A stretch of 64,000 nt of DNA from Shewanella benthica KT99 (GTDB taxonomy: Bacteria; Pseudomonadota; Gammaproteobacteria; Enterobacterales; Shewanellaceae), in the NCBI RefSeq assembly GCF_000172075.1, contig NZ_ABIC01000008.1, positions 1 through 64,000 on the forward strand, in the 5' to 3' direction. Positions 30,487 through 38,881 of the stretch are shown one piece after another. How positions within the stretch are numbered: position 1 is the stretch's first letter; the number at the start of each line of letters is the position of its first letter. The position numbers were made by a program, and so were the translations under genes. The notes below the pieces were generated by a model that did no database searches, had not been told where the DNA came from, and was given only the letters and a program-made list of their open reading frames with translations.

Positions 30487-31584
30487 ATGATCACCCTCAT
30501 TACTATTGTAGCAGTCGCTATCGGAGTCTCCTTCCTTTGTAGTGTCTTCGAAGCCGTTCTGCTTTCAGTAACGCCTAGCTATATTGCAAATTTAACTCAG
30601 TCCAACCCAGAAGCCGCCGCACGACTCGGACGTCAGAAAAAAAATGTAGAGTCACCACTGGTTTCAATCCTAACCCTCAACACCATAGCACATACGGTTG
30701 GTGCCGCAGTCGCAGGTGCCCAGGCGGCTAAAGTCTTTGGTGATGATATGCTCGGTGTATTTTCTGCTGTGCTGACTTTCTTAATCCTGTTTTTATCTGA
30801 GATCATACCTAAGACTCTTGGCGCAAATCATTGGCGTAAGCTGGCACCAAATGTGTCGATCGCCCTGTTGTGGATGGAGCGTTTCACTAAACCGCTTATT
30901 TGGATGTCCAGCCAAGTCACCCAGCTGTTAGGTAAAAGTGATGACGGTCAATATATCCGCCAAGAGATGAGTGCCATGGCTAAGATAGGTCATGAATCCG
31001 GTGAACTTGACGAACAAGAATCTAAAATTTTGACTCAGATGCTATCGGTGAAAGAGATGCCAGTAACCGCAATTATGACCCCGAGAACCGTCATGTTTAG
31101 CCTGCCGTCCTCGCTGTCGAATGAGGCGTTTGCATCGCGTCACAAGGCCACACCATTTAGCCGAATTCCTATCTATGATAAAGATCCCGATGATGTCATA
31201 GGTTTTATCAATCGCAACGATATCTTGCTGGCAGAACGTAACTCTCCTCACTCGCCTATCGGTAATTTGAAGCGGAATTTGGTGATCGTGCCTGAGACAG
31301 CTAAGATTTTACCCCTGTTTCAACTGTTAATTAAACGCAATTCCAAGATCGCTATGGTCGTCAACGAGTACGGTACCGCCGAAGGTATTGTGACTCTGGA
31401 AGATATTATTGAATCTCTGTTGGGACTCGAGATAGTTGACAGCAATGACCCGGTCACTAACATGCAGCAACTCGCGCGTAAGCAGTGGCAGAAGCGCATG
31501 GCCGACAAAGGTATACGCCTCTCAGATGATGGTGAGTTCGAGTCTTATCTACAAACCCCAAAGAGTGACCCGGCAAAGTATTAA
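30487..31584 (+). CDS. CNNM-domain membrane protein with CBS pair
   Basis: 365 residues. An N-terminal DUF21/CNNM transmembrane domain (about 1-150) includes VAVAIGVSFLCSVFEAVLLS and FLILFLSEIIPKTLGANHW. The CBS region follows (about 195-325), with MTPRTVMFSLP and VNEYGTAEGIVTLEDIIE. Family members are thought to export Mg2+ or Co2+, or to respond to adenine nucleotides. They were once called hemolysins. This one is shorter than CorC/YfjD types and lacks the C-terminal CorC_HlyC domain, ending soon after the CBS pair. It stands as a single gene, with a terminator downstream. The 290 bp upstream hold no other feature that I can assign. Confidence 0.85.
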   Translation: MITLITIVAVAIGVSFLCSVFEAVLLSVTPSYIANLTQSNPEAAARLGRQKKNVESPLVSILTLNTIAHTVGAAVAGAQAAKVFGDDMLGVFSAVLTFLILFLSEIIPKTLGANHWRKLAPNVSIALLWMERFTKPLIWMSSQVTQLLGKSDDGQYIRQEMSAMAKIGHESGELDEQESKILTQMLSVKEMPVTAIMTPRTVMFSLPSSLSNEAFASRHKATPFSRIPIYDKDPDDVIGFINRNDILLAERNSPHSPIGNLKRNLVIVPETAKILPLFQLLIKRNSKIAMVVNEYGTAEGIVTLEDIIESLLGLEIVDSNDPVTNMQQLARKQWQKRMADKGIRLSDDGEFESYLQTPKSDPAKY

Positions 31585-31626
31585 CCTGCTAAAAACCAAG
31601 CCGAGTGTTTAACGCTTAGTGACACA

Positions 31627-31660
31627 ATCAAAAAGGGGAACGCAAGTTTCCCTTTTTGAT
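31627..31660. terminator. Bidirectional terminator
   Basis: ATCAAAAAGGGGAA pairs with TTTCCCTTTTTGAT around a six-base loop. A and T tracts lie inside both arms, so it can act on either strand. It separates the CNNM gene from the nucleotidase gene. Confidence 0.8.
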
Positions 31661-31692
31661 GTCACGCGTTCGGTGATACTATCGTCCCCCGA

Positions 31693-33462
31693 ATGGAACA
31701 TAGAACAGACTCAATGCCCCGCAAATACACGCTTAAACTTGCCCACATCAATGACACTCACTCTCACTTCGATGCCAGCCGCATAAAATTCTGCTTAACT
31801 CATGCCGGTAAAAAGTTCGATGTATACAGTCACACTGGCGGTTACGCACGTATTGGCCATCAAATAAATCAAGCAAGAATCCAGGCAAAACAAGATAAAC
31901 AAGCGTTTCTCTTCCTCCATGGCGGTGACAGCTTTCAGGGAACCCTGTATTTTCGTCAGTTCAAGGGCGTTGCCAATGCCCATCTGTTAAATCTGCTCAA
32001 ACCCGATGCCATGGTGCTCGGCAATCATGAAATAGACGCGGGTAACGCCCCGGTATTGGCCTTTCTCAATAATATCGAATTCCCAGTGCTAGCCGGTAAT
32101 ATGGACTTGAGCCGAGAAGATGCGAGTAAGGAGAGCCCCATGAGCGGCCATCCTCGCTTACTCGACTATGATAGCCAGACAGGCAAGGCTAAAGTTCTCA
32201 TCAAACAGATCCATGATAAGACTTTGGCTATTATCGGTATCACCTTAGATCAGATGACGGAAATTGCACGGTCTGATCCAGACATCTATTTTATTAATGC
32301 CATCGAGACCACAAGAAAAACCGTTGCACACCTTAAGTCGCAAGGCATCGACCATATCATAGTGCTGAGTCACCTTGGACTCGATCAAGACAGGCTACTT
32401 ACGGACACTGTGGATGGCATCAGCCTTATCGTCGGCGGCCATAGCCATACCCTGCAGGGTGATTTCAGATCACTAGGCTTGAGTGCAACGACTTACGGTG
32501 AACGAGTCAACAACACACCTATACTGCATGCGGGTAAGCATGCAGAAACCTTAGGTCTGGCCGACATAGAGTTCGACGCTAATGGTCGAGTCACTCGCCT
32601 CCAAGGCCACAATTATTTCATGCTGGATCAGCAATTTACTCTCGAGTCGGCTGCAGGAGTAGCGCCCGAAGATTATACGGCTATCCGTAGCCAGCTTGAG
32701 CAACACCCGGGGATTCTCTGGCAACAGGAAGATCCACAAATCATCCGCATAATTGCCTCAGAATATCGCCCGGCTATCGCCTCGATGGACAAACAGGTAT
32801 TAGGTTTTCTACCCAGAGATCTCATTCACACCCGTCTACCCAGTAAGGCCCTGCCCCACGGCAGTGAAATCGCCCCTTGGGTGTGTAAAGGCATCTATCA
32901 TGAGGTGAAACGCATACACCAAAGTGTCGATTTTGCCCTGCATAATGCCGGTGGAGTGCGCCAATCCTTGAGCAAGGGTGAATTAACCTTAGCCGATGTT
33001 ATTGGTCGCCTGCTGCCCTTCGATCTTCCCTTAGTCAAATATCAAATCTTAGGCCTATACCTGTTCGAAACCCTAGAGTCGGCGATCAACTCGGCGACGA
33101 ATAACAGCGTTACCGGCACTGGCGCTGGCAGTTTTCCCTATACCTATGGACTCAAGTATTGCTACGACGGCAGAAAACCACAAGGAAAACGCATCCTAAC
33201 ACTGGAGATACTGTGCCCGAACAGTGCACCGGAGAAGTGGATAGCGGTAGATAAGAAGCAACATTATGTTGGGGTTTCTTCGGCCTATACTGCCTCGGGA
33301 AAAGAGGGCTATCATCCACTGCTCAAGGCCCAGTGGCAACGTCCTCTCGAGGAGCTAACCCTTGCCAACGCCTTTATTCGCTTCATGAAACGTGAGCAGA
33401 CTCTGGAGCAGGAATTATCGCCTCTGGTGAGTTATACCAGCCACAGAGAAGCTGAAAATTAA
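31693..33462 (+). CDS. UshA-like metallophosphatase / 5'-nucleotidase
   Basis: 589 residues. The N-terminal calcineurin-like metallophosphatase domain has the metal motifs LAHINDTHSHFD, HGGDSFQGT, LGNHEIDAG and IVGGHSHTLQGD. The C-terminal 5'-nucleotidase domain includes ALHNAGGVRQSLSKGELTLA. Unlike periplasmic UshA, no signal peptide is visible: the protein starts almost directly with the catalytic domain. A second ATG seven codons downstream (31714) is a possible start. Likely activity is on nucleotides or UDP-sugars in the cytoplasm, but the substrate cannot be read from the sequence. Confidence 0.85.
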   Translation: MEHRTDSMPRKYTLKLAHINDTHSHFDASRIKFCLTHAGKKFDVYSHTGGYARIGHQINQARIQAKQDKQAFLFLHGGDSFQGTLYFRQFKGVANAHLLNLLKPDAMVLGNHEIDAGNAPVLAFLNNIEFPVLAGNMDLSREDASKESPMSGHPRLLDYDSQTGKAKVLIKQIHDKTLAIIGITLDQMTEIARSDPDIYFINAIETTRKTVAHLKSQGIDHIIVLSHLGLDQDRLLTDTVDGISLIVGGHSHTLQGDFRSLGLSATTYGERVNNTPILHAGKHAETLGLADIEFDANGRVTRLQGHNYFMLDQQFTLESAAGVAPEDYTAIRSQLEQHPGILWQQEDPQIIRIIASEYRPAIASMDKQVLGFLPRDLIHTRLPSKALPHGSEIAPWVCKGIYHEVKRIHQSVDFALHNAGGVRQSLSKGELTLADVIGRLLPFDLPLVKYQILGLYLFETLESAINSATNNSVTGTGAGSFPYTYGLKYCYDGRKPQGKRILTLEILCPNSAPEKWIAVDKKQHYVGVSSAYTASGKEGYHPLLKAQWQRPLEELTLANAFIRFMKREQTLEQELSPLVSYTSHREAEN

Positions 33463-33605
33463 ACAGATGCTGGATTCAAGTATCTATAAAATCATTAACT
33501 CACAGCCTAGCTTCGCGGCATTATGATAGACATAAGACTTGAGTCACTTGCACTTAGCGGCTAGAGGCTAGAGGCGATGAGGAGGTTATCGGCTTAATAT
33601 TTGAT

Positions 33606-34106
33606 TTAACCTAACGACTTGCTCATCAAATACCCCATGATCACCTGGCCTAACTTTTCCTGATAGCTTCTATGGTTAACGTTAAATCCATAGGAAAGAA
33701 ACAGGGGCTTTGACAGACGGGATGCATCGACACTGAGCTCTTTATATCCTTGCTCCCGTGACCAAAGCTCCAGCGCTTGATATAAAATCTTCGCGACACC
33801 TTTACCTTGATATTCGGGGTGAACATATAAGCTATCGATATAGCCGCGACTATGAAATCCCATTTCTATATTGATAAAGCCACTGCAAACTGGAAGACCA
33901 TCATGCATAGAGCGAGTATCAATAACCAGCCAGGCTTTCGAGCGAATCATGCGCCTATGCCAATGGTAGGCTGATCTTGGTTTAGCCGACCAGGCAGATT
34001 TATCTGCCAGAGAATATTGCGCCTCATCTATGGCATGAATGGCATCATGAAAAAGCTGACTGACACTTTGAGCGTAGGCCGCCCGATAAGGGATCACTGA
34101 ATACAT
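33606..34106 (-). CDS. GNAT family N-acetyltransferase
   Basis: 166-residue single-domain acetyltransferase. The acetyl-CoA-binding motif A is in DSLYVHPEYQGKGVAKILYQ, preceded by the beta-strand region CSGFINIEMGFHSRGYI. The C-terminal part SRLSKPLFLSYGFNVNHRSY matches the motif B end of the YafP/ElaA-like group. The internal ATG at 34106 gives a normal N-terminus (MYSVIPYRAAYAQSVSQLFH). The frame continues upstream for 21 codons with hydrophobic but unconvincing sequence. The substrate is unknown. It is convergent with the nucleotidase gene. Confidence 0.82.
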   Translation of the reverse strand: MYSVIPYRAAYAQSVSQLFHDAIHAIDEAQYSLADKSAWSAKPRSAYHWHRRMIRSKAWLVIDTRSMHDGLPVCSGFINIEMGFHSRGYIDSLYVHPEYQGKGVAKILYQALELWSREQGYKELSVDASRLSKPLFLSYGFNVNHRSYQEKLGQVIMGYLMSKSLG

Positions 34107-34247
34107 TAATGAAGCGCTAAAAAGAAAGGATGACGCTATTTTGCATGAGAAATGCCATGAGATAAACACAAAAATGGTGGCCGTTACCTAAAGTAATCAA
34201 ACCACCATTTATCACGTTCAATAATACTCGACTAAATTGAGCAAAGC

Positions 34248-34550
34248 TTACTTCTTATCGATACGTCCGACGAAAAGCAGTGCTTCGAAGGTGCGATCCA
34301 ATGACTTACTGGTAAAATCATTCATCCACATCTGCTCTTGAACAACGACAGTGTCGCCCTTGTTAACTTCAACTTGAGGACCTGCCGCCCAAAAAGTCTT
34401 ATCGGACTCTTTAATTTGCACATAAGTATAGCCACCAGCATTCATGGTATCTAATACTATGCCTTCATGTACTACGCCTGCAGCCCATGCACTTGAAATG
34501 CCTAATGCGAGAGCGGCAACTACTGTCAACTTTATTAATTTAGCTATCAT
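34248..34550 (-). CDS. Small periplasmic NrfJ-like protein
   Basis: 100 residues with a clear Sec signal (LIKLTVVAALALGISSAWA, cleavage after AWA). The mature part is a compact beta-rich domain: VVHEGIVLDTMNAGGYTYVQ, KTFWAAGPQVEVNKGDTV, and MWMNDFTSKSLDRTF. This pattern matches the small NrfJ-type proteins seen near nitrite-reductase genes in related bacteria, but no nrf genes are present here. The function is unknown. It has its own ATG and no operon partner. Confidence 0.6.
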   Translation of the reverse strand: MIAKLIKLTVVAALALGISSAWAAGVVHEGIVLDTMNAGGYTYVQIKESDKTFWAAGPQVEVNKGDTVVVQEQMWMNDFTSKSLDRTFEALLFVGRIDKK

Positions 34551-34701
34551 TGCGGGTTCCTTATTTTTAGCGTTATGGCATCATTAGAACATGGAGAAAA
34601 TAATAAATCTCTAATGAAAATCACGAAACGCACTGCCAAAGTTCAAGTTTTAGAGCAAGATCTCACAATTGAAAAATCTCACGTTTTCTACGGAACTTAA
34701 A

Positions 34702-34923
34702 TCACCGCCGCGATTTATCTAATAGAGGTTCTAACATGCCTTCTAAACCGTTAAGTTTAATTTCATACATTAGAGCTAACTGCTCACCTAACTTACCTTC
34801 GGGAAAACCTTTGGAGTGAAACCACACCAAATAGGGCTCTGGCAACTCAAGCAGCTTCCTTCCGGCATACTTACCAAAGGGCATTTTCTGGTTAATTGCA
34901 TCGAGTAGTACCTCTTCATTCAT
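34702..34923 (-). CDS. DUF3820 small protein
   Basis: 73-residue protein with the typical DUF3820 pattern: MPFGKYAGRKLLELPEPYL, VWFHSKGFPEGKLGEQLAL. Members are short conserved proteins of unknown function in gammaproteobacteria; a Pseudomonas relative was named a quorum-sensing-regulated virulence factor. The next feature downstream on this strand is the NrfJ-like gene, 150 bp away. Confidence 0.75.
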   Translation of the reverse strand: MNEEVLLDAINQKMPFGKYAGRKLLELPEPYLVWFHSKGFPEGKLGEQLALMYEIKLNGLEGMLEPLLDKSRR

Positions 34924-35013
34924 CTTTTTGAGCCCGACTCATCTTAGAAAGTAGCTCAGCAGGATAACGAACAGGTTGAAAATCACAAGGAAATATCGCA
35001 CCTTTGCCATTAA

Positions 35014-36006
35014 TGTGCACGGCTAGCGCATTTTAATCCCTGACTCTAACAGGGTTGAGCGATACTCGTCGTCCAACCCTGCCATCTTCTTTTTAGCCAC
35101 TATACTCGCGCGTTTTGTCTGGTCTTGCTTGAACAAGGTCATTGCTATTTTTCTCATCACATTAAAAGCAAGCGGACCTCGGCCTTTACGGATCCGTGAT
35201 TCATCTTCTCTGAATGTCATATCTAACACCCATACTTGCCAGTGATTTCGCACAGAAGATAACGCCTGCTCTGCATTTAAATCTAATGAGCTAATGTACC
35301 AACGTGTTTCAGTGGTCTCTTTACCTGTCGTTTTTTCATGTACGTCTGATGTCACTTTGATAATGCTTTTTAAGCCAACCCACTGATATTTATTATTTAA
35401 CCAACTTTTACTAACCAGCACTTGCTGACAACGTCTTGTTTCAATTCACCCTGTAGACCAGAATGATGACCTTTAAGCGCTAGAATATAGTCAGCCTTTT
35501 GCTTAACGATTAGCTTTGCTATCTCTTTTTGACATCCCATAGCATCGAGCGTGATGATGCTGACAACTCCAGGCGCTCACAGTATGAAGTGCAGTTTTGC
35601 CGTCAATGGCAATGACATCGCAACCAGTACCTTCTAGGAGAGAAGAAATCCAAGCTTGAAAAGCTTTCTCTATTTCATCCGCTTTTAATCGGCAGATAAC
35701 ACGGGCAATAGTGTCATGCCGAGGAATAGCTGCTTTAAAAGGACGATACTGACGAAGCCAATCAAGCTTTAGATGTCCAAAGTTTTCAATGTCTTCCCAT
35801 CCTTCAGAGCCTGACATAACCGCACTTATAGCGAGTAAAATAATATCTAATAAGTTATGTTTTTTACAACGCTCAATACGGGGATCCGCAATCAAATCAA
35901 AATGTTTTAAAAAAGTAGCAGTCATTAACATCACCAAAAAGAGTATTTGGTGATCTGATCGCTACTTGAGCATAAAGTTCAATTTATAATGATCTTGCCG
36001 TGCACA
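35014..36006 (-). mobile_element. Degenerate ISAs1-family insertion sequence
   Basis: A 993-bp element bounded by imperfect terminal inverted repeats. The left end begins TGTGCACGGCTAGCGCATT and the right end, read in reverse, begins TGTGCACGGCAAGATCATT. Inside are two pieces of an ISAs1-type transposase in different frames, with an internal deletion between them. No target-site duplication is obvious. It lies directly upstream of the broken ParA gene. Confidence 0.75.
35023..35937 (-). pseudogene. ISAs1-family transposase remnant
   Basis: The N-terminal piece (35503-35937) reads LKHFDLIADPRIERCKKHNL and [18 protein letters not shown], the first DDE region of the H-repeat/ISAs1 family, but sequence between DGKT and VSAW is missing. 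It then goes out of frame. An intervening strip still encodes the helix before [11 protein letters not shown]. The C-terminal piece (35023-35421) contains TRWYISSLDLNAEQALSSVR and HWQVWVLDMTFREDESRIRK. At least two lesions separate the parts, so the element is not self-mobile. Confidence 0.8.
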
Positions 36007-36043
36007 AAGTGATACAGGTGACTAAAGTAATAAGGGGAATTAA

Positions 36044-36795
36044 ATGATCATATTAGTCGGAGGCGAAAAAGGCGGCAGTGGCAAAGCTGCTTAGCCCAAA
36101 ATATCGCTGTATTTTTAACTGCCGAGTGTGGTGCATCCATCATCATGGTTGACTGTGATCCACAACGCACCACGTCTGATTGGATCCATGCAAGAAACAA
36201 TAACCCGGATCTCCCCAGCATCAACTGTGTGCAACTCTATGGCAAGATACGCAATGATTTGCTCAGTCTGGAGCAACACTATGATTTCGTGATAGTGGAC
36301 TGTGGCGGACAAGATAATTTAGCGCTGCGTGCCACCATGTCAGTTGCCTCACATGTGCTTATGCCACTTAGACCCAAGCGCCGGGATTTGAAAACCGTGA
36401 GCCATATGGATGACATAGTCGCGACTTGTATGATGATTAACCCCAAGATGCAAGCATCTTTCGTTATCACTCAATGTCCTAGCCTGCCAAATCAGGCGAA
36501 CCGAATCCTTGAAGCCAAAGACGTGTGCCGCACATACGATATTAACGTATTAGATGCTATTACCTATAGCCGTAACATCTATGACGACAGTGAAGAGTCC
36601 GGCCTGTCTGTGATTGAGATAGAGCCCAAGGGTAAGGCAGCTGATGAGATGCGGGGGATCACCTGTGAGATGCTGCAAGCCAAAAATGCCACCGAAATTA
36701 GAAATCGTATCGCTACCATACATATGAACAAAATGAATTCGATGCGAGGTGAGTATGAGTCTAGCCGATCTCAAGAAAAACTCTACGCAGTCTAA
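36044..36795 (+). pseudogene. ParA-type ATPase, frameshifted in Walker A
   Basis: The ATG at 36044 follows an AGGGGAA ribosome site and reads MIILVGGEKGGSGKAA before a TAG. One base appears to be missing in the A run of the P-loop: adding one A gives GGSGKSCLAQNIAVFLTAEC, continuous with the open frame that runs to 36795. Further motifs are IIMVDCDPQRTTSDWI, DFVIVDCGGQDN and MPLRPKRRDLKTV, typical of VirC1/ParA-like partition ATPases from plasmids or islands. The protein would be about 250 residues. It overlaps the start of a small RHH-type partner. Confidence 0.8.
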
Positions 36796-37213
36796 CTCGT
36801 CAGACATCACTAAAGAGAGACCCATGCATATGTCTCTCGATGCCTTGATTGATGACTTTATCGATGATGCCAGCTTGTATGCGGCGGGTCACAATAGCAA
36901 TGACCCGACCATGGAAGATATCATGGATTTAGCAGCTAGATTTGCGGTACCCAACTCGGTTCCTATGCAGTCAAAATCTGTACGGTCTGAAGCTGAAAAG
37001 TTCAAACCGCCATAGCTAAAGGGGCAAAAGAATCATAACCAAGCAGTACTCAAGATAAGTAAAGGCGATAAACCGTACAGGAAAGCCACCTTCACCTTGA
37101 GTGAATCGGCTATCTCTCATCTTGCTGAAATAGCCAGTGGCTGCGACGTCGCTAAGTCTAAACTCATACGTTTTCTCATTGAACATCACTATTCACTCAA
37201 TGAGAAAACGTAA
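36755..37213 (+). pseudogene. RHH-type partner of ParA with internal amber
   Basis: The frame starts MSLADLKKNSTQSNSSDITK, inside the end of the ParA gene. It continues through VRSEAEKFKPP, then TAG (37013-37015), and on in the same frame to FTLSESAISHLAEIASGCDV and KLIRFLIEHHYSLNEKT (stop 37211-37213). The last part has the length and pattern of a ribbon-helix-helix DNA-binding domain. A CAG-to-TAG change is the simplest explanation. The pair looks like the partition or maintenance module of an integrated element. The upstream 86-residue piece alone would lack the DNA-binding end. Confidence 0.6.
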
Positions 37214-37443
37214 ACAAAAGGAAGATTCCATCATAGTCGATTAGTGACAATCTCTAACTGTTTCTCCCAACCTTAGCTGACAGCTTTCTTATCCCAAAGC
37301 GTACTTTCCGGACTGTCAGCATTTTTTGTTCTTTGTTTATCTCATCGATTAATTCTCTTTAAACTCAATCTATGATTGAAAATCAGCCTCATCACCCTTA
37401 TCTCATGCATTAGGAATAGATACTTATATGGAATGGTATAATT

Positions 37444-38268
37444 ATGCTCGCCATCTTTCTCGTTAGCTTAATCGCATCGGCCGCCATAGGCTGGATAGTA
37501 TCGCGCAACTGGCGTGTTGCTCAGCGTCGCATGCGCATCACTCAGGTGCCCTTTCCCAAACCATGGCGGGAGGTTATTAAGAGACGCATGCCCTACTTTC
37601 GCTCTCTCCCGGCAGACCTTCAGTTACAACTCAAGAAGCATATCCAAGTCTTCCTCTCTGAAAAAGAGTTTGTCGGTTGCGATGGCATCATTATCGATGA
37701 TGAGATGCGTGTCACCATTGCGGCCCAGGCCTGCCTACTGCTACTGAACAGGCCTACCGACTTCTATCCAAATCTTAAACAGATCTTAGTCTACCCTTCG
37801 GTATTTTTTGTCAATAACCAAGAGCACAGAAGCGGCGGCGTAGTGAGTGATCGCCAACGTATCCTGTCCGGTGAATCCTGGCAAGATGGCAAGGTTATCT
37901 TGTCTTGGCAGACGGCTCAGGCCGATGCTGCCAACCCGGTGGATGGCAGTAATGTGGTCATACATGAGTTTGCTCATCAACTGGATCAAGAAGATGGCAA
38001 CGCCAACGGTGCACCAATTTTAGACAGAATGAGTGATTACTCTGCCTGGTCAAAAATACTCAACCTAGAGTTTGATGTCCTGCAACGCAACGCCGAGCAA
38101 GATATCCCTTCACTGTTTAGCTATTATGGTGCCACCAACCCGGCCGAATTTTTTGCGGTGATCACTGAGGTGTTCTTCGAGCGACCCGATGACTTCTATC
38201 AAGAACACAGAGAACTCTATCAAGAGCTGAGCCTATTTTTTAAATTAGATCCGGTAAACTGGCATTGA
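37444..38268 (+). CDS. mtfA: Zinc-dependent peptidase MtfA
   Basis: 274 residues. It begins with a short hydrophobic segment (MLAIFLVSLIASAAIGWIVS). The zinc-peptidase motif is HEFAHQLDQEDG (residues 174-185), with the third ligand region in EFFAVITEVFFERP. MtfA in E. coli binds the Mlc repressor and is linked to regulation of the glucose phosphotransferase system. It is a single gene downstream of the ParA/RHH remnant. Confidence 0.88.
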   Translation: MLAIFLVSLIASAAIGWIVSRNWRVAQRRMRITQVPFPKPWREVIKRRMPYFRSLPADLQLQLKKHIQVFLSEKEFVGCDGIIIDDEMRVTIAAQACLLLLNRPTDFYPNLKQILVYPSVFFVNNQEHRSGGVVSDRQRILSGESWQDGKVILSWQTAQADAANPVDGSNVVIHEFAHQLDQEDGNANGAPILDRMSDYSAWSKILNLEFDVLQRNAEQDIPSLFSYYGATNPAEFFAVITEVFFERPDDFYQEHRELYQELSLFFKLDPVNWH

Positions 38269-38277
38269 GCCATAACG

Positions 38278-38325
38278 GGAAGCGGTAAGCGGTAAGCGGT
38301 AAGTGGTAAGTTTTAAGTTTTAAGC
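38278..38325 (+). repeat. Degenerate heptamer tandem repeat
   Basis: Consecutive units of the type AGCGGTA (three nearly exact), then AGTGGTA and two AGTTTTA units. It lies right after the mtfA stop codon and before a REP-like palindrome. Likely slippage-generated. Confidence 0.6.
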
Positions 38326-38336
38326 TAATAGCCCTC

Positions 38337-38369
38337 GTCATTCCGGCATGCTTTTGGCCGGAATCCAGC
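38337..38369 (-). repeat. REP-like palindrome, copy 2
   Basis: CATTCCGGC and GCCGGAATC arms around ATGCTTTTG. Reverse complemented it gives GATTCCGGCC-AAAAGCATGC-CGGAATGAC, the same layout as 20857-20887. It may also serve as a terminator-like structure after mtfA. Confidence 0.6.
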
Positions 38370-38450
38370 TTTAATCAGGTAAGACTAAAACAGAAGTCCG
38401 AATAATAAAACTTGAATAATAAAAGCTAAAATAATAACAAAGAGGTCACC

Positions 38451-38738
38451 ATAGCAAGACTAGAAAACACAGTCGACCAAGTTAAGAATGACAATAGATC
38501 CATTTCGGTATCGTCAGTTAACACATTATTTAAGGCATCGGTTATAGCATTAACCGTTATCGCCAGTGCTAGCTTAGTAACAGTCCAAGCCTATGCAGCT
38601 CAAGTAACGGCTCCTCAGTTAACAACAGACAAGCCCAGTAAACCTTTCCCTAAAGCGGCGGCGGTATTAGACAAATTACATCAAGCGGCGACGCGAGTAG
38701 ATTGGGACACCTATTTCGGCTTATACCTGTTCCATTAA
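38451..38738 (+). pseudogene. Truncated exported NTF2-like protein
   Basis: A 95-codon frame begins with ATA where ATG is expected, 5 bases after an AGAGG ribosome site. It reads ARLENTVDQVKNDNRSIS, then a signal-peptide-like stretch (ASVIALTVIASASLVTVQA) and a start of an NTF2/SnoaL-like domain (AAVLDKLHQAATRVDWDTYF). It ends abruptly at a 28-bp repeat also found near 13149. Both the lost start codon and the truncation point to a dead gene. Confidence 0.6.
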
Positions 38739-38757
38739 ATTTATGATTAAGTCAGAG
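38730..38757 (+). repeat. Dispersed 28-bp repeat, copy 2
   Basis: Matches 13149-13176 at 26 of 28 positions. It replaces the remainder of the NTF2-like reading frame. The following 120 bp (38758-38880) is low-complexity sequence built on CTCGAAG-like words. Confidence 0.5.
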
Positions 38758-38881
38758 AAGTAGATAAAAGTAGGTTCGAGGGATGAGGCCCTAGGAACTC
38801 GACCCTCAAACCAAGGAAATCGTAACTCGAAACCCGGTAGTCGATGCTCAAAGATCGAAGCTCAAGACTCGGAGCTCGAAG

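Noticed and set aside
31627..31660. Regulatory palindrome
   Set aside because: It lies after a stop codon, with A and T tracts in the stem, which fits a bidirectional terminator.
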